From Pictodentalium vernedei (lineage: Eukaryota; Mollusca; Scaphopoda; Dentaliida; Dentaliidae): a stretch of 64,000 nucleotides of DNA. Below, one piece after another: positions 34,240-45,077 of the stretch. The notes under the pieces were generated by a model. That model ran no database searches and was not told where the DNA came from. It saw only the letters and a program-made list of their open reading frames with translations. How positions within the stretch are numbered: position 1 is the first letter of the stretch; every line of letters begins with the position of its first letter. The position numbers were made by a program, and so were the translations under genes. The DNA lies in NCBI GenBank assembly GCA_031216915.1, contig CM062294.1, positions 167,355,455 through 167,419,454 of the forward strand, in the 5' to 3' direction.

Positions 34240-34440
34240 CTCACTCAAATTGTCGTTGTCCTTGATCAGCATGTAACGCGCCTTTTGGTTGGCTAAATTG
34301 GATGATATAAATACAAATCGCGATGGCTGTTTTAAAACATACAGGCAAAAAGAGCTTGCGCTGTTGTGTCGAGTTTGTCGCGCATTCCACACCCAGGTGC
34401 TAAGAATAACATTTGACTCCAACTGGTTCACTTCTGCATA
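34240..34440. repeat. Dispersed repeat, family F (uninterrupted copy)
   Basis: aacgcgccttttggttggct, ctgttttaaaacata and aggtgctaagaataacattt match, in order, the flanks of the MITE at 38188-38444. This copy is the equivalent without the MITE. An accidental minus-strand frame (34231-34470) covers it. Confidence 0.65.
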
Positions 34441-34496
34441 GAAGTAGAAGAAAATAACAAAAATCTCCATCCGCAGTGGAAGACTATAGCAAAAAT

Positions 34497-34523
34497 CTCC
34501 GTCCGTCCGTCCGTCCGTCCGTC
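34497..34523. repeat. (CCGT)n microsatellite
   Basis: About six copies of ccgt. Confidence 0.9.
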
Positions 34524-34889
34524 TTACCGCCCATTCGTACTTCCGCTCTTTGGAGAGCTACGCTGTTGGTTTATTTGTGTGAACGATACCTGCACTGCGG
34601 TTTTTTTTCTTCGTTGTAAGGGATAACATAAAAATACACACGATTTCTAACAGTATTATTCATCTCTACGAGGTTCAATTTCTATTTCTTGATTTCAACC
34701 ACGATGATATTAATAATATCTTGACAAGTTAAAAAAACTTAAGATAAATTATTTAAAAGTGAGTGAGTTATTGCCATTTGTTGGGTTCGTTTTACCTTTG
34801 TTTATGCGATTACTTGAAAAGTAAAGTTCAGAATTCAGAACTCCCGTGTGACTAATAATACCATAGAAACCAAGATGGTGGCCTCCAGT

Positions 34890-35090
34890 ATACAAAATGG
34901 ACGACGGAATCACGTATCACCCTAACAACACGCGCTGCGCATGCGCACTCACACCACGTATCACTATGGAGATGACGTCACAACATGCCGCTCACGCGGG
35001 TTACCATGACAACACAACATGGCGGCACCAGGTCACGTGGCATAACGTCACTTCCGGGGTCCGGCACCGGGGTCCGGCCAATGAGGGGTG
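34890..35090. repeat. GC-rich repeat sharing a block with 29095-29150
   Basis: cacgtatcaccctaacaaca followed by tgcgcatgcgcactcacacc and cacgtatcact has a diverged partner at 29094-29150 (tgtatcaccctaacaacact, then gcgcgctaacatcacgtatc). The centre here includes ccggggtccggcaccggggt. Confidence 0.5.
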
Positions 35091-35398
35091 AAACATACGA
35101 ACACTACTACTCTCACATCTTGAAATTTTCCACACTGCACTATTATTCGACCCTATACTATTATTAATTTTCCGCCCTGTACTATTATTTCGCCCTGTAC
35201 TATTATTAAGAAGTTTTGATATGCTACCAAATATCAACATTGTCTTCGATTAAATCGAAAATGACCGTGATTAGTCGAAAAGTTGAGATAGTTATTGCCC
35301 TTCAAGATTTCTGTTTTATTTTAATTTCTGACGGATGTGTGCTAACTTGAAAACCTTTTATTTGATTTCCATAAGTTTTGGCATGCCGTTTTATTTTA

Positions 35399-36420
35399 AT
35401 AGATTCAGATTCAGATTCTTTATTCACGGTACACATACATGTAAAATGGTTACAAATAAACATATTGCACAAATGTAATGAGAAGTATACCGTGGGAAGT
35501 GGCATAGCCAGATTGGCTGTCTACCTGCCACCCCCTGGAAGAAGATGGGGTGATTGCAAACAGACTGTGACTGAAAGAATGAACTGAGAGCCAATTATGT
35601 GACACATGATGGAGAATGACGATCGAATCATTACTTTTCTGAGATTAGAGTATTAGTGTTTCATTTTCGCCAGCGGAAAGACGGTGATTCAAGGTAGGCA
35701 AGAAGCAACCTGCCTATAGGACTCCCTCCACTACTTATCATAACACATGAGAGCGGCAACAAGTCCCATCTTGAAGTTCGTATCGTTTAGACTGCAAAAA
35801 GGAGGTTGGTCATGATGTTTGGGCGTGGTGTCTACGTTAGCTGCATCATCATCGTAGGATGACGAATGTTATGATTTATTTGTTTAGACTTTTATTTGCA
35901 AGTTCTTACTTGTATCCATATAGTATTTTACATACTACCACTGTAAGGAGGAAGCGCGACAGGTTGCACAAGACGAGGATTCCAGATTTAGACGCGGACC
36001 ACGACTTTGACAATTTACGAAGTTTACGATGTGCAATCAGGGCAGTAGGGATTGTTGCAGTTGACATAACTGGAATATGAGGAAATGAATGTGGAAGTTA
36101 ACTTGTTTTTAAGCATGCTTCTGTCGCTAATATTTCGAGTTGTGTCGTCCAGAGCATTCCATAGTTTCGGGAAGGAGTATAAAGGAAATTTATCCAGAGT
36201 TTGGGTCCGTGTTTTTTCTATGTATAGGCGGCCTGACTGTCTAGTTCTCCTACCAGATAGATTGTCAGTAATTTTAAATATATCATTGAAAGACACCGGT
36301 AATCTGCCGTTCTGCCAGTCAAACACGAACAGTAGTGCATGTAGCCTAAACAAATCATCAACCTTAATATTGTCTTGGACAAGTTTGAAATACATGGTTC
36401 TTTGTTGAAAAGTGATGGCG
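35399..36420 (-). pseudogene. CR1-like non-LTR retrotransposon 3' remnant
   Basis: The minus-strand frame 36395-36024 (123 codons) has the C-terminal signature of CR1/jockey-type polyproteins: LHALLFVF near the start, FPLYSFPKLWNALDDTTRNI, LKNKLTSTFISSY, and a Cys-rich end CNNPYCPDC. The 3' end (about 35399-35418) is a (CTGAAT)-type hexamer tail preceded by aataaaga, typical of CR1/L2-group elements. The reverse transcriptase core is missing. This lies in the 11.7-kb intron of the host gene, antisense to it. Confidence 0.7.
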
Positions 36421-36534
36421 TTATTTCAGGCTTTCAATTTTGAGGCGAGCTGTCGCTTTTGCGCGCCATCACGCCTGTCATGTTTACTGTTCGCGAATAG
36501 ACAACAGCGCCGCTCGATTCCAACTAGCGAACGA

Positions 36535-36746
36535 TTAACCCTTACCTGACGAATCGGCTGCATCAAGCGCATAGTTTTCAAATTGTGCTGCAGAAAAAAA
36601 TCAACAAATACACATCATGCGACCCCTCATTGGAACGAGCTCGTCGAACGCGCGTGATATTGTTCTGTTGAATTTGTTTTTAAGAATTGGGGAACAAATT
36701 AAAATAACAAAAATTTTGATATCATGTGTTTTCTGTAAAAAGTTAA
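36535..36746. mobile_element. TTAA MITE, family B (diverged)
   Basis: TTAACCCTTACCTGACGAAT at the left and aaaaagttaa at the right, with gcgacccctcattggaacg in the middle. Both TTAA sites remain, but about a third of the family sequence is altered or lost. Confidence 0.75.
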
Positions 36747-36814
36747 AATCTATTTGAGGGAAACAGGCCAAATAATAAAATGCTTACAGGAAAATGCGAA
36801 CAGTACACCATTAA

Positions 36815-37345
36815 TTATCTATTACACGCCAGTTCTATGAAATCCCCTTTTACAGCAACATTAAACTGTGCGGAAAATGAAAATCCGTTCCACACACATG
36901 TGCCAAACGGAAATCGTTGAGCGGACGATTGATCACCTGAGACTGAACCTATAGCGAAATAACTAAATAAAATATCTAAAATTGAAGGATGTGGAGAGTT
37001 TAATATGTACGAAAATAGCGAAGAAGAAATAGAATCGGTATATGAAGTCGATAATGAATATCCAGAAGAAGAAGAGTATGACTACGCAAATTTTGTTGGC
37101 GATAAAATGTGTTCTTTTTGTTGATAGTTGTCAAAAGAATTGCTGAGTGTTCTTCTAATAAATGTTTTTATAGACGTGAAGGCGTGTAATAAACACAGAA
37201 CGACACGCGCGTGTGAATGGGCTAATCGATATTGCACACTTGCTATCGCGGAAGGATAAAACTCGAGGCCTATGGCCTCTCGTTTTTTCCTTCCGCGCTG
37301 ACACGCGTGCCATATCTCTAAACCCATTCAACCACGCGTCGTTCT
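36815..37345. mobile_element. Foldback repeat, family D (copy 2)
   Basis: Colinear with 30660-31190. Its inner palindrome (about 37200-37340) pairs gaaggataaaac and gaggcc with ggcctc and ttttttccttc. The middle segment (about 36930-37080) differs entirely from copy 1, so one copy has an insertion or replacement. Confidence 0.65.
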
Positions 37346-38187
37346 GTGTATAACCTGTTGCATTCCAAGACTTCGAACTAATCAAACTTCACTTTCTGAA
37401 AAATGATACGTAAACATCCTAAACTGATAAACTTTTAAGGTCAGAACAACTACTCACTGTCTCTTTACTCATGTATTCCATGGTGAATCACTGGATTGTC
37501 TTTCGATTACTACATTGAAGTTATATTTCATTTATCATACCGAACTCAAATAAAGTTGATTATTGCTGCGAAAAACGTATTCGAAAAGTCGGGTAATATT
37601 TTTTTGAATCCTTACTTGCCGTGTTCCAAGTGAGGTTAACGGTGTGCAGATATTTTTCTTGAAAGCATTTTCCCAATGCCGGGATTCAATAATAGAGGGC
37701 AGCGAGCAGTATGCAGCGCGTCTCACAGTTTAGAAATCGAAAGACTAGTTATTTATTTTATCGACAATTTGAACAGTAAATATGAGATTTTAAAAAATTG
37801 TTTAGTTCATTCTGCTTTTATCATAGATTATCAGGGACTCGGGGTGATGTGCGTCGCAGTTAGGTGCTATTTTCAAGCTGATAAGCTATCTGTAACTTAC
37901 ATTCGTTTCCGTTTTGCAATGGAACGTTATTACCATTTTAAATATGTTTATTGAAACTCCTGTATATCTCAGCATTATATCCACAGTATGGGGTGAATAC
38001 TCGGGGTACATTGTGGTATAATACCCGGATGTCGGTTTGAAATCCTTTCGCTTCGCCTTAGGATTTAAAACCAACATCCACGTATTCAATCTCCTTGGCC
38101 CTTTATCAGCATTGAACGCGTCTTCTGTTTGGCTAAGGTGGCAGAAAAAAATAGTTATGACTCCAGCGATTCTCAAACATGCATGTA

Positions 38188-38444
38188 CAGTACGTGGAGA
38201 GTGGATTGTAACAAAATCACCCGCGGAGTGGAGTTAACACCCAAACTATCACTTTCAAATCCTGTACATATGGGCAAAAAGCACAAGCAATGTTTCTGCC
38301 AATGGACCTCCAGGTTTAACCCGGAGGTCTATTGGCTGGAACTTTGCTAGTGATTGTTATGCTTTGCAACAAATTCGCTATTATTACTTGGGTGGAATCT
38401 CCACTCTGTGGGTGATTTAGTGGTAATACACTCTCCACGTACTG
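38188..38444. mobile_element. TA-flanked palindromic MITE, family E
   Basis: Ends CAGTACGTGGAGAGTGGATT and its complement, with TA at 38186-38187 and 38445-38446. The centre is aatggacctccaggtttaac. It is 257 bp, identical in length to the copy at 44597. The flanking sequence matches the family-F repeat at 34240, which lacks the insert. Confidence 0.92.
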
Positions 38445-38586
38445 TAATAGGAGCTCGTATTGTTGTTACCCGTTTGTTGCACGAGACATATCCAGGTGCT
38501 AAGAATAACCTTTGACTGATCCCAACCGACTGGGAAAACCCCATTTAGAATTGTTAAGCTTTCTCCAACTAATGTTCGTATTGTCT

Positions 38587-38809
38587 TTAACCCTTTGAAA
38601 CCAAGCGGCCCTTTTCCAATCCAGGAACATGATGCTTCATAATTTCATTAAGTAGGATGGCTACTAAGTGAATGTATGGGTGTACCAATCAATATTTTCA
38701 AAGTGAAGCCACAAGGCTGCATGTTGAAAACATCAATTGGTCCACTCCAAATTGCCAACTGCTTTCATTGTACTGATATGGATGATACCACCATTGTTCA
38801 AAGGGTTAA
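38587..38809. mobile_element. TTAA MITE, family A (full length)
   Basis: TTAACCCTTTGAAACC at the left and gttcaaagggttaa at the right; 223 bp including both TTAA. The core pairs aatcaatattttcaaagtga-agcc with ggct-gcatgttgaaaacatc. Confidence 0.9.
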
Positions 38810-38814
38810 TACCA

Positions 38815-39308
38815 ATAAAGACTTACAAATACCTATAAGTGCCCACAAATTGCTAGTATGTTTCCCGGGGGCCAACGTGGAGGATATTAGGGATGGAGTG
38901 GGCGGTATTGTTAAGGGCTCAGGAGAAGATCCAGTGGTGGTGGTACATGTAGGTACAAACAATATCAGGGAAAGGAGGTCAGTTCAACTTATGGATACAT
39001 ACAGGGACTTGGTCACCAAGTTACATAGTAGGAATGCGACTGTGGTTGTGTCGGGGCATCTTCCAGTGATGAATAGAGGAGGTGAACGGAAAACTAGAGT
39101 TATTTGGGTAAACCAGGAATTAGAGAAATACTGCATGGACCGTGACATATCCTTTATCTATAATTGGGAGACTTTATGGGGTAAGCGGGGGTTCTATGAC
39201 AGGGACGGTCTCCATCTAAGTCCAAAGGGTACAGTGGCATTGGGTAGGAATATGTTGCAGGTTTTGGAGATTTTTTGGCATAAGGCAGGGTGGGTGGAAA
39301 AAGTCTAG
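38815..39308 (+). pseudogene. ORF1: SGNH/GDSL-type esterase domain
   Basis: This frame carries the later blocks of the SGNH hydrolase fold found in ORF1 of CR1-group retrotransposons. LLVCFPGANVEDIRDGVGG is followed by VVVVHVGTNNIRE (block with Gly/Thr-Asn), TVVVSGHLPVMNRGG, and the C-terminal catalytic DGLHLSPKG with Asp-x-x-His. The first block, with the nucleophile Ser, is missing: the frame emerges directly from the MITE at 38587-38809. Its role in retrotransposition is thought to be lipid/ester interaction, from knowledge of the family. The last ~165 codons are uninterrupted. Confidence 0.75.
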
Positions 39309-39469
39309 ATGCAAAAGCAACATGGTGAGGACAAATATAAAAAAGATAGAAAAAGGGGGGGTCCCACGAAGGGACGCGAATAACACTTCAAAGAACTCGC
39401 CGTTTTCAAAATACGGTACAGCAATATTCAGGGTCTCCTTAGAAAAGCGAGCGAAATTACGATCTTGGT

Positions 39470-40260
39470 GGAAGATGAGAACCTTGATTTCGGTAGGTCT
39501 TAGTGAGGCATGGATTAGACATGATGAAAGTACTGACCAGAACAAGGAGTATGTGTGGATTGGAGTGGAGCGGCCAGAAGGCCAAAAAGGGGAGGGGTGT
39601 AGGTATGTATATCAAAAAGGGTTCAGGCCCTGGGAGAATCACAAACTTATCAAAAGTAAATACAGCAAATCAAATGGAAAGTGAAATATGGGCAAAATAA
39701 AAAAAACCCCAGAAGTGTCGCAACTGGGGTTGTATTTTTCGCAGTTGAAGGGAGTACGCCTGAGTGGAATGATGAAATATATACGACACTCAGATCCAAT
39801 GTAACAGAACTGAAAAATAGGTGATCTCATGTTGTATTAATCGCTGATTTTAATGGACTCATTGGGGACGAGGGAGAGGGTACAATGGGTGGGGGATAAG
39901 AAAATCAATGTTAATGGGAGAAAGCTCTAAGAGTTTACGAATGAACTGGGCCTGAAGATTTTGAATAGTGATGAAAGTGTTAAGGGTAAATGGACTTAGG
40001 AAGGGACGATAGAAAGACAATAATCGACTATGTACTCACTGACCCAGAGCTATGGAAGGAGGTCATAGACATGGAAATAGACGATGGAGGAAATTCTGTG
40101 TTAAATAGTGATCACAACCTGATAACAGTATGGGTTAAAGGCAATAGAATAGCAAAACAAAGGGCGGTCTTTAAGGACATTTGGAAGCTGGGAAAATAAG
40201 CAGACTGGGGGCACTTTGAGGAGAATTTCAAATCCAAGTTAGAAAATGTGTCAACCGGAG
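39470..40260 (+). pseudogene. Retrotransposon AP endonuclease domain, fragmented
   Basis: Several frames carry the pieces: GLSEAWIR (39492-39518), a GRGVGMYIKKGS-type block (39592-39630), ADFNGLIGDEGEG-like near 39843, and a C-terminal frame (39990-40199) with IIDYVLTD and LNSDHNLITVW. SDHNLI is the conserved catalytic Ser-Asp-His. Frameshifts and stops occur between pieces, so it is inactive. Confidence 0.7.
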
Positions 40261-40298
40261 ATAACGTTCAGGAGGCGGCGGACTCAATAGTGAGAAGT

Positions 40299-40499
40299 CT
40301 AACCCTTTAGCCAACGTAACGGCCAAAACCGGCCAGCGCTATTCCCAAAAATCGCCAATTAATTTTCATTATTTTTTCATTTTTTTGTCACAACGAGGGG
40401 TCACAATCTATATTTTTGAGACAAAAAATGAAAAACATTAGTTATTCAAGAATTTGTTTGGCAGGTGTCGTCTGCTTTTCATGTTAGGTAAAGGGTTAA
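40299..40499. mobile_element. TTAA MITE, family C, inside the retrotransposon
   Basis: ctaaccctttagccaacgta at the left (TTAA damaged to CTAA) and taggtaaagggttaa at the right. The central gaacgagctc palindrome is reduced to caacgaggggtcac. Confidence 0.85.
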
Positions 40500-40683
40500 A
40501 AGATAGGGAGAATCAGAGTGACGACAAATGAATTAGGATATAGAGTAAATAATGAGCTGAAACACGCAATAAAAGGGAGAAAGAAAAAATGTGCTGCATT
40601 TAGAAGGTGTAGAAAACTCAAGGGGGTAAATGATACAGCCACAAAAAGTGCCAATGAAGTGTCGGAGGAGGCTAGAGCAAAGG

Positions 40684-40934
40684 TTAACCCTCTACCCAAC
40701 GTAACGGCCAAAACCGGCCAGCGCAATTCTAAAAAATCGTCAGTTAATTTTCATTATTTTTTCATTTTTTGTCTCAAAAACATATGTTATGACCCCTCAT
40801 TGGAACGAGCTCGTCGAGCTCGTTCCAATGAGGGGTCATAACCTATGTTTATGAGACAAAAAATGAAAAAAATTAGTTGTTCAAGAATTTTTTTTGCAAG
40901 TGTCGTCTGCTTTTCATGTTAGGTAAAGGTTTAA
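40684..40934. mobile_element. TTAA MITE, family C, inside the retrotransposon (full length)
   Basis: Both TTAA are intact. The perfect centre cattggaacgagctcgtcga... lies within gttatgacccctcattgg and its complement, and the outer arms are ttttttgtctcaaaaacata and atgtttatgagacaaaaaat. Only 184 bp separate it from the previous family-C insertion. Confidence 0.92.
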
Positions 40935-41001
40935 TACAATCAAGGACAAAAAGAGGAGAGTGCAAAATAGTAATCTCATTAAAGCAATAACAAAAACAGG
41001 A

Positions 41002-41048
41002 GTGTGTGTGTGTGTGTGTGTGTGTGTGAGATGGGGGGGGGGGGGGGG
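41002..41048. repeat. (GT)n followed by poly-G
   Basis: 13-14 GT units, then gagat and a run of about 16 G. It interrupts the decayed retrotransposon frame. Confidence 0.95.
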
Positions 41049-41209
41049 TGGTCAAGTTCCGATATATTCTGGAAATGGATAAATAAAACGAGCAAAAGCA
41101 ATACCACACAGAGTATTAAGGTGGATGGGAAAAGTACTGATGACGGGAATTATAGCAGTAGAAATGATCAAGTATTGGGAGAAGGTAAATGACAGAAAGT
41201 GGGGGAATC

Positions 41210-41228
41210 CGCCCCCCCCCCCCCCCCC
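41210..41228. repeat. Poly-C tract
   Basis: About 18 C in a row, just upstream of the reverse transcriptase domain. Confidence 0.9.
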
Positions 41229-41265
41229 TAGAATGTATGATGGAGAGTTAGAAAATTTATCTGAC

Positions 41266-42180
41266 CTAGTATGCAGATGAATTGGGAGAAATACGAAATG
41301 CAGTTACCAAGTTGAAGAATGACAAAGCACCATGCACTGATGAAATTCCCAACGAGTTTTTAAAAAGAGGAGGGGATCCATTACATAGACATCTTACAGC
41401 TCTATTTAACATGGCAATCACAAAACAAGAGGCCCCGACAGAGTGGAAGGAAAGCAGGGAAACTTTCATTCACAAAAAGGAGATAGGGAAATTTTAGATA
41501 ATGACAGAGGGATATCTGTTAGCAGCAATATTGGGAAGGTATTCTGCAAGGTTCTGTATGAAAGGCTTGTGGACATTGTCGAAGAAAGAGGACAGAGGGA
41601 TATCTGTTAGCAACAATATTGGGAGGGTATTCTGCAAGGTTCTGTATGGAAGGCTTGTGGACATTGTCGAAGAAAGAGGATTCCCGGGGGAAATCCAGAA
41701 TGGGTTCCGAAAAGGGAGACGAGGGACCACTTGTTTAGACTATCACAATTAACAGGAGCAACGAATGTCAGTAAGATAAAAGATGTTTATGGCCTTTCTT
41801 GATGTGAAAAAGCACATGACAGAGCATGGAGGGAAGGAATGTGGCAAAATCTTGAGGGCCTTGGATTGGGAAGAAGTTTTGTTGGAATCCTTAAAGTACT
41901 GCACAAAGATGTGCAGAGTGTGCTTAGCCTGGTAAACATCGCAAAGAAGAAGGTCCCAATTGAGATAGGCCTTAAGCAGGGGTGTATCATGTCACCGATT
42001 CTGTTTGCATTGTAAACAAATGGTCAAGGAAATGTGTCGATTGCAAGCGCAGAGGGGGTAAAAGTCGGAGAGACAAAAATCAAAGGACTTTTCTTTGCCG
42101 ATGACATGTTTTTGTTTGCCGAGAGTGAAGAGGGACTACGAAACTGTTAACCATAGTAGGAAAGTATGGGGATGAATGCG
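41266..42180 (+). pseudogene. Non-LTR reverse transcriptase, frameshifted
   Basis: RNA-dependent DNA polymerase of the element. Fingers block: VTKLKNDKAPCTDEIPNEFL (41307-41366), then ITKQEAPTEWKESRE. Next comes QNGFRKGRRGTTCLDY (about 41698-41745) and, in another frame, IGLKQGCIMSPILF (about 41960-42010). The catalytic box is FFADDMF with Phe-Ala-Asp-Asp (about 42093-42110). An 88-bp direct duplication, several stops and at least three frameshifts break it. Confidence 0.8.
41503..41678 (+). repeat. 88-bp tandem duplication inside the reverse transcriptase
   Basis: gacagagggatatctgttag begins at 41503 and again at 41591. The two 88-bp copies differ at only about three positions. The unit is not a multiple of three, so it shifts the frame. 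Confidence 0.92.
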
Positions 42181-42451
42181 TCTTGAACTTAATGAAAACA
42201 AAAGCAAGGTATTACCTGTGAGTTGTAAGGTGGATGAGTCGCGAAGGTGGAGGATGGGTAAATTCTCTATTGGTGAAGAGGAAAGCCAGGATATAACTGG
42301 GAGAAACGGGCGAATATGAATACTTAGGGGTGAATCTATGTGTTACAGGTAGAGGAATATACAGAAAGCACACAGATAAGCTTAACTCTTAGAAGTCGGG
42401 GAATCAGAATGAATTTATTGAATGTGACATACAGCGAAAACCTTGCAGTAA

Positions 42452-42517
42452 GCAGGTGCTTCTAGTCAAGTGTCGTCTGCCTATTCAGGCAGACGACACT
42501 TGACTAGAAGCACCTGC
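42452..42517. repeat. Perfect hairpin, 31-bp arms, 4-nt loop
   Basis: gcaggtgcttctagtcaagt... (42452-42482) and 42487-42517 are exact complements around attc. It interrupts the retrotransposon between the reverse transcriptase and its C-terminal domain. Confidence 0.95.
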
Positions 42518-42591
42518 CGTCCTGCTTAATGTTTAATTCTCCCCCAGCCCAAAGATAGCCGAACCGTCACAGCCAGATTACCTGCCGCATT

Positions 42592-43041
42592 ATGTCAGAG
42601 GCAAGAAACCTCGACTTCCGGCTTCTAAGAATTAAGACAAAGGGGAAAATAATATTGAATCAGTTAAAACTTCTGGGAAGAAATAGCTTTAACAAGGTGT
42701 TCGATGGAAAAGCTGTTTGGGAGAGGGTGGGATTACCAAGTATAACATATGGAACAGATGTGATCCCACTGAACCAAATAGTTGTGAGGAATTTGGAGAT
42801 TCTACAAAATGATGCGAGTCGGTGCATAATCGGATCAAGTAATGCAGCCGCACTGGAAGCAGTCAGTGGGGAACTCTGGTGGATGCCGGTTAAAGATAGA
42901 ATAGATATGGGAAAATTATGCTTCCTAATTTACCTGGTAAACCTCTCAAACAGCATATGGTGTAAAACGACATTCAAGCCTGTATGGAGTACCTGGATGG
43001 ATCGTTGGGGGGGGGGGGGGGGGCATTGTTGTTCAAAGTGA
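42592..43041 (+). pseudogene. Retrotransposon polyprotein C-terminal region
   Basis: A 149-codon frame with the post-RT signature AVWERVGLPSITYGTDVIPL, LEILQNDASRCIIGSS, EAVSGELWWMPVKDRI and KLCFLIYLVNL. This region follows the thumb in CR1/L2-type elements. It ends in a G-run (about 43008-43023) that shifts the frame. Confidence 0.65.
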
Positions 43042-43442
43042 GTTCCTAGTCACAGGAGGTGAGGAGGAGAATCGGGAAAGGCGAAGAAAGAGTGCGCCAA
43101 ATGTGTAACTTATGTGTAACGAAGGCCCTGGAAATTTCATTTTAGATTGTCCCAAATATTTGCCTAGTAGAACAAGAATCCTCGGACATCTAATGAAAAA
43201 TGGGATGGAAACATGAAAGATAATTGGATGAGGAATGACATGATGAAAAAGGCCGATTTTATTGCTGGGGAGATCGAGAAGGCACCAATGAGGGAATTAT
43301 GAAACAGTTTTTGATTGAATGCTGCGAGATTAGAAGGAAGGGTGGGGGAGGAATATCCCGCGGGTTGCTGGGTCAATGTTGGCCTCCTCGTTAGAGGACC
43401 GCGAGAAATCAGCGGGAGGCAGAAGATTTATTATTATTATTT

Positions 43443-44480
43443 GGTATCCGGCATTTATAACATTACATCCTTCGGTTCACATTTGGGCTCAATACAGGAG
43501 CAAGAATTTTAACTTGGTGCAACATGAGAATACTTTGTAAAGAATCTTGTACAGATCCACCAGTCGGAATTTTTTAGTATATGATGTACAACATCGTTAC
43601 AGGGGTCATATTCATGTTTTTCAAATCAAGTCCCCCCAGTTAATATTTCGGCTCCCTATGGGTCCCCAAATTTTAACTTAGTGCAATATGATGAATAATC
43701 TTTAAAAATCGTCTTCAGATCCACCAGTCAGAATCGTTTGATATTTGGTATACAGCATCCGTGGGGATCTGTGTTCAAACCAAGACATTGTTTTAATATT
43801 TGAGCTTCGTATTGGGGCCTGAATTTTAACATAGTCCAATATGAAGAATAATCTTAAAACTGTTTGTCTCCAGAGGCACTAGTCAGAATTTTTTGATATA
43901 TCCTTACAGGGAATGGATTCGAGTTTGTTAAATTAACTTATCAAGCATATCGGTTAATAATTTGGCGCTCCATGGAGCCCGAATTTTAACTTTGTGATAT
44001 GGGTAATTACCTTTAAAAATCTTCTTTTTCAGATCCACCAGTTAGAATCTGTTGATGGTTGGGATACAGCGTCTTTATGGGGCAGATTAATGTTTGCTCA
44101 TCATACGCCAAGGTCCTTGATTAGTATTTGTGCTCCATATTACATCCCGAATTTTAACTTGCTAATTTTAACTTGCTTCAGTATGAGGAATAATCTTTAA
44201 AAATCTTCTTATGAATCCCCAATCAGAATCTTTTGATATATGGTATACACTATACTTAGAGAAATCAAATACAAGTTATAAAAATCAAGTCCCTGCATTA
44301 ATATTTGGTCTCTTTAACTTAGTCCAATATGCGGAACAATATTTGAAAATACCCTTCTTTCGATCAAATAGTAAGAATCCTGATTGGGGTAGGAGTTAGT
44401 CAGTTCAAGCTTGTCCAAGTTAAATCTCTAGGTTGGAATTTGGGCTCGCTATTTTGCACTAATTTTAGAAATTGGTTTAT
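43443..44480 (+). repeat. Tandem ~150-200-bp repeat array, second block, about 6 units
   Basis: Same family as 8580-10626: cagatccaccagtcagaat, tttgatatttggtatac, agtccctg-ttaatattt, ggctccctatggg and gaattttaactt. It begins directly at the retrotransposon's (TTA)n tail, so that element probably inserted next to or into this array. Confidence 0.75.
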
Positions 44481-44596
44481 ATGTTGACGACGGCTGATTT
44501 TTAGGTAAATAATTAGGCGTGTAGTCAGGTAAGCCTATTAGGGGAGAGGGCACATGGATATTTTTGGAGTTCAAACATTTTTATGCAATACGACTA

Positions 44597-44853
44597 CAGT
44601 ACGTGAAGAGTGGATTGTAACTAAATCACCCGCGGAGTGGAGTTATCACCCAGGCTATAACTTTCAAATTTTGTACATATCGACAAAAAACACAAGCAAT
44701 ATTTCAGCCAATGGACCTCCGGGTTTAACCCGGAGGTCCATTGGCTGAAACTTTGCTGGTGCTGGTTATGCTTTGCAACAAATTTGCAATTATTCCTCGG
44801 GTGGAATCTCCACTCTGCGGGTGATTTAATGATAATACACTCTCCACGTACTG
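44597..44853. mobile_element. TA-flanked palindromic MITE, family E
   Basis: CAGTACGTGAAGAGTGGATT at the left and cactctccacgtactg at the right, flanked by TA. The centre aatggacctccgggttt-aacccggaggtccatt is a perfect 17-bp-arm hairpin. Confidence 0.92.
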
Positions 44854-45077
44854 TATCAGAAAGATCGAAGTTTTGAGATGGGGAAAGATATCAAGGTGAT
44901 GTCTCACTTGTGTTGGCGGGTGGGGGGGTATATTTTTTTCGAGGAAGCTGATTTGTAATTTGATTAGTTGGCGTCCCATGCAGCTCATAGAATTCAGGAT
45001 TTTTAGGCAGATCAGTGGGATTTTTTTAGGCTTGGGGCGTGTCCCCCATCCCTCTCCATGTCTACGCCACTGTAAAT

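Larger units (their letters stand above)
38810..43442 (+). mobile_element. Non-LTR retrotransposon (CR1/L2-like), 5' truncated, ~4.6 kb
   Basis: In order: SGNH-esterase ORF1 (to 39308), endonuclease pieces (39470-40260), reverse transcriptase (41266-42180), a C-terminal domain (42592-43041), a decayed CxxC-type region (about 43095-43160) and a (TTA)n 3' tail at 43429-43442. Two family-C MITEs (40299-40499 and 40684-40934), GT and G runs and an 88-bp duplication interrupt it. It is in the same orientation as the host gene, in its large intron. The clade call is inference from the ORF1 type and tail. Confidence 0.8.

Noticed and set aside
44470-45067. Possible hAT element end at tctacgccactg (45061) paired with a cctggctccgccactg-like end (47214)
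   Set aside because: Internal sequence is unrelated, no duplication matches, and other elements lie between.
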